Source: Thalassiosira profunda | Taxonomy: Eukaryota; Bacillariophyta; Thalassiosirophyceae; Thalassiosirales; Thalassiosiraceae | DNA: 32,073 bases | Reading direction: 5' to 3' | Assembly (NCBI GenBank): GCA_036939355.1 | Contig: JALLAP010000112.1 | Coordinates: 1 to 32,073, forward strand | Part shown: piece by piece, positions 29,989 through 32,073 of the stretch | Layout of the letters: every line of letters starts with the position of its first letter | Position numbering within the stretch: position 1 is the first letter of the stretch | The notes under the pieces: generated by a model | The model's input: the letters and a program-made list of their open reading frames with translations, nothing else | The model's database searches: none | What the model was told of the DNA's origin: nothing | Program-made: the position numbers and the translations under genes

Positions 29989-31780
29989 CAGGCCCCGGAC
30001 CTTCGCCAGGTAGCGTTTCATCTCCGCTTTCTTCGGCTCAGGCACTTTGGAGCTGGGGACGTGGCTCGCCGCGTGGATGCAGTTCTTGAAGCAGCCGTGC
30101 TTGAGGTGCCACTTGACGCACATCTTCCTGCCGCCCGGCCAGGTCGGGCGCTGCTCGATGAGCTTCCCGCCGAACGTGTCCGTGAAGGTCTCGCGTTGTT
30201 CACCACCAAGAAAGGGTTTGTGCCGTCGCCGGGAGTGATCTCAGTGCTTTTGCGCTTGCTTTTGCGCCTGCGGCTGTTGCCTGGGGGCGCGTCGGGGTCG
30301 ACGAGCTCGGTCGAGCTGTCCTTGATGCTCTTGAAGCTCGGAGGGAGCAGGAGCGTGAAGCGGCAGTGGCTGATGGCCCGAGTAATCTTGGTGAGGTCGG
30401 CGCAGCTGTCGTCGACTTCGCTCCTGTCGTCCGCCCTGCGGCAGCTCTCGAGGTAGAGCTGGCTGGAGCGGTCGACGGCGAAGAGAATCTTTGCCGCGAA
30501 CATCTCGTCGGAGATGAGGTGCGCCTTGATGGCGTGCTTGGCCTTCTTCAGCTCGCCGAGGAAGATGTCAAGCTGCTCCACAAATCGGCTGTCGGGGCCG
30601 CCGATGATTTCCCACGCGGCCTTGAAGAGGTCGACTTGGTTGTAGAGCTCGTCGTACGTCTCCGGCAGGGCGACCACTTGCTTGGAGGATTTGTTGATCT
30701 CGTCCAGCGTGGCGCCTACGCCGATCTGCTTCACCAGCGTGAGCGTCAGGGACCTGCGCTGGATCTCGTTGCCCAGCAGCGGGTCCTGCTCGCAGAAAGC
30801 GAAGGCCGTGAAGTTGCTGGGCGTGCTCCCGATCGAGTATTGGAGCTGGCCGTTGTACAAGGCCTGGACCGTGCCGTGGGCGAAGTTGACGTCTTCGTGG
30901 CCGCGAGTTTGGAACTGCTCGAGCAATTCCAGCGCCGCCTGCGCAGCGCTGTCGCTGTTGAGAAATTTCTTGTACGCTTCGGCAATCTCGGCCTTGTCGT
31001 CCTCGGCGTCGGCGCCCGCGGCCATGCGGAGCATGTGCAGGACGCGGTCGTGCAGCTTGCTCGACTTGTCCTTCTTCTCCGCATCCTTCTCGACCTGGCG
31101 GTCGATCTCTTTCTTGCGCAGGTCGAGGGAGGTCTCGTGCAGCTCGTTCTGCCGAGACATTGTCGCGCTCAGTTGGGCGAGGACCGTGCCGTCGCCCGCG
31201 GCTGCGCCCGCCCCGGGCTGTCCCGGGCCGGCAATTGCCGGCATGATGCACTGCGCGTGCCTCTCGGCGCTGTAGGCCACGGCCTCGGGGTCGTCGACGC
31301 CGATCTGAAACGTCGTCGCTGGGACGAGCTTGTGTTTCACCCCGAACGCAAACGCCGCGATGTCGCTGGCGTACTCCAAGGCCGACGGGATGCCCTCGAT
31401 CCCGTCGTGCTCCGTATCGAAGGCCTTGGCCGCTGCGGTGATGGCCAGGATGGTCTCGAACGCGTCGGACGAATCGGCGTTCACAAATGCGATCCTCGCC
31501 CACGGCGGGAGGATGATCGAGTTGGGATTCCTCTTTGAGCAGCGAACGAGAACGAGCTGCTCTCCTCGGAATCGCTTCCGTCGACGTGCCGCTTGCCGGT
31601 GGGGGGTCCCTGCGGCGCTTCTCACATTGCAAAGGCGTCGGCGAGCACGACCACCTGTCGGAGATGCAACTGGGCACAACAAAGCTGAACGTCAGCGCCC
31701 CGCGTCGAGTTCCGGCAGGGCTCGCCGGCGCCAGAGCACACGAGACCGCCAGAGGGGGCCTCGAACGGCTCGCACGTCAT
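29986..31780 (-). pseudogene. Gag-like protein of the retroelement, in three frames
   Basis: The parts lie in successive frames. A first segment begins at ATG 31780 (MTCEPFEAPSGGLVCSG), meets a TGA at 31624-31622 and continues in frame as GKRHVDGSDSEESSSFSF. The main body starts near 31520 (SIILPPWARIAFVNADSS) and has no ATG near its beginning. It holds a Lys/Glu-rich, probably coiled-coil segment (RKKEIDRQVEKDAEKKDK) and helical stretches down to about 30240. The end, from about 30240 to 29986 in a -1 frame, encodes a zinc-knuckle-like motif (MCVKWHLKHGCFKNCIHAAS followed by His), presumably for RNA binding. In the body's own frame the last 65 codons become an R/S/A-rich string typical of out-of-frame reading. 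Lesions, or one lesion plus recoding, explain this. Confidence 0.7.
30210..30219 (-). promoter_or_regulatory. Possible -1 ribosomal slippery site in gag
   Basis: Read on the minus strand in the Gag body frame, the bases are A AAC CCT TTC. They contain C CCT TTC, a heptamer of the X XXY YYZ form, overlapping A AAC CCT. A -1 slip here moves exactly into the zinc-knuckle frame, which is open from 30240. Only a weak 5-bp stem (GTGAA/TTCAC) is seen downstream, so a simple one-base indel is equally possible. Confidence 0.3.
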
Positions 31781-31789
31781 GTAGTTTAA

Positions 31790-32073
31790 ATCCGCGTCTG
31801 CGGTCGGCTTTTGCCGTCAAAATCCGCGTCCGCGGTCGGCGTCTGCCGTCAAAGTCCGCGTCGGGAGCCCTGCATCAACAGATCAGTCTCTCATAACGCG
31901 GCACGGCAGCCCTGCATCAGCAGATCAGTCTGTCATCAAAATCCGCATCGGCGGTCGGCGTCTGCCGTCAAAGTCCGCGTCGGGAGCCCTGCATCAGCAG
32001 ATCAGTCTCTCATAACGTGGCACGGCAGCCCTGCATCAGCAGATCAGTCTGTCATCAAAATCCGCATCGGCGG
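31790..32073 (-). repeat. Tandem repeats at the 5' side of the retroelement
   Basis: A compound unit of 119 bp is repeated (GTCGGCGTCTGCCGTCAAAG at 31835 and 31954) and runs off the window. It is built of smaller units: AGCCCTGCATCAGCAGATCA four times, and an AAATCCGCGTC...GGTCGGC...GCCGTC unit of about 32 bp. Lying directly upstream of the Gag start, it is probably the untranslated leader or terminal repeat of the element. Confidence 0.75.

Larger units (their letters stand above)
25788..32073 (-). mobile_element. DIRS-like tyrosine-recombinase retrotransposon, right end outside window
   Basis: On the minus strand the order is repeat region, Gag-like protein, then one long Pol with reverse transcriptase, RNase H and tyrosine recombinase. 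RT-RH-YR order with a recombinase in place of a DDE integrase defines the DIRS group. No DNA methyltransferase domain of the kind seen in DIRS1 is visible, so a lineage without it (as in Ngaro types) is possible. The copy holds several frame breaks. The element's 5' end lies beyond 32073. Confidence 0.85.

Noticed and set aside
30018..30210. R/S/A-rich C-terminal tail of Gag in the body frame
   Set aside because: The -1 frame of the same DNA encodes a zinc-knuckle-like motif with ordered composition, so this tail is out-of-frame reading.
1..32073. tRNA, rRNA or CRISPR array
   Set aside because: Reading both strands I found no clear tRNA T-arm or cloverleaf, no rRNA core sequence, and no regularly spaced short direct repeats with unique spacers.

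Overview
The window is nuclear DNA of a photosynthetic eukaryote, most probably a diatom, perhaps Thalassiosira-like (inference). Five things support this: an isopentenyl-diphosphate isomerase/squalene synthase fusion gene; an EFL-type (EF-1alpha-like) elongation factor; a family of BspA-type leucine-rich-repeat proteins with a shared C-terminal domain; a release factor 2 with a bipartite plastid-type presequence; and short introns (74-163 nt). The DNA is a draft assembly with three single-N joins at 13617, 23170 and 23910. Two of the joins sit between exact 72-bp copies of the same sequence, so they look like unmerged contig overlaps.

Layout. 1-490: the 5' part of an unknown minus-strand gene that runs off the left edge. 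491-2986: no recognisable gene, but a cluster of TACGTA/TACCTA palindromes and a four-copy tandem repeat of about 193 bp. 2987-5517: a decayed hAT transposase, followed by an AT-rich tract with repeated AATATTC. 6105-7448: first LRR gene (+). 7503-9571: a K+-dependent Na+/Ca2+ exchanger (-) with one intron, an unusual PH-like segment in its loop, and one in-frame TAA. 9862-12513: three-exon IDI-SQS fusion (+). 12723-17190: three minus-strand LRR paralogues, the first truncated and frameshifted. 17513-18988: plastid-type release factor 2 (+). 19114-19552: MoaD (-, one intron). 19795-20949: STK16-like protein kinase (+). 21181-22885: five-exon EFL gene (-), one of whose introns is GC-AG. 23190-25314: cupin_8/JmjC-type dioxygenase (-), split only by an assembly duplication. 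25788 to the right edge: a DIRS-like tyrosine-recombinase retrotransposon (-).

The host genes are mostly housekeeping: sterol/isoprenoid synthesis, cytosolic and plastid translation, molybdenum cofactor, calcium transport, signalling. They do not form one pathway. They lie as closely packed divergent and convergent pairs.

The most interesting structure is in the retrotransposon. The Gag zinc-finger frame and the Pol frame are the same frame, separated by a single UGA followed by CUG and a predicted 10-bp hairpin. Pol has no AUG for more than 800 nt downstream. This suggests Gag-Pol expression by stop-codon readthrough. A possible -1 slippery site lies upstream. The copy also carries clear lesions, including a 7-bp tandem duplication in pol, so it is probably no longer active.
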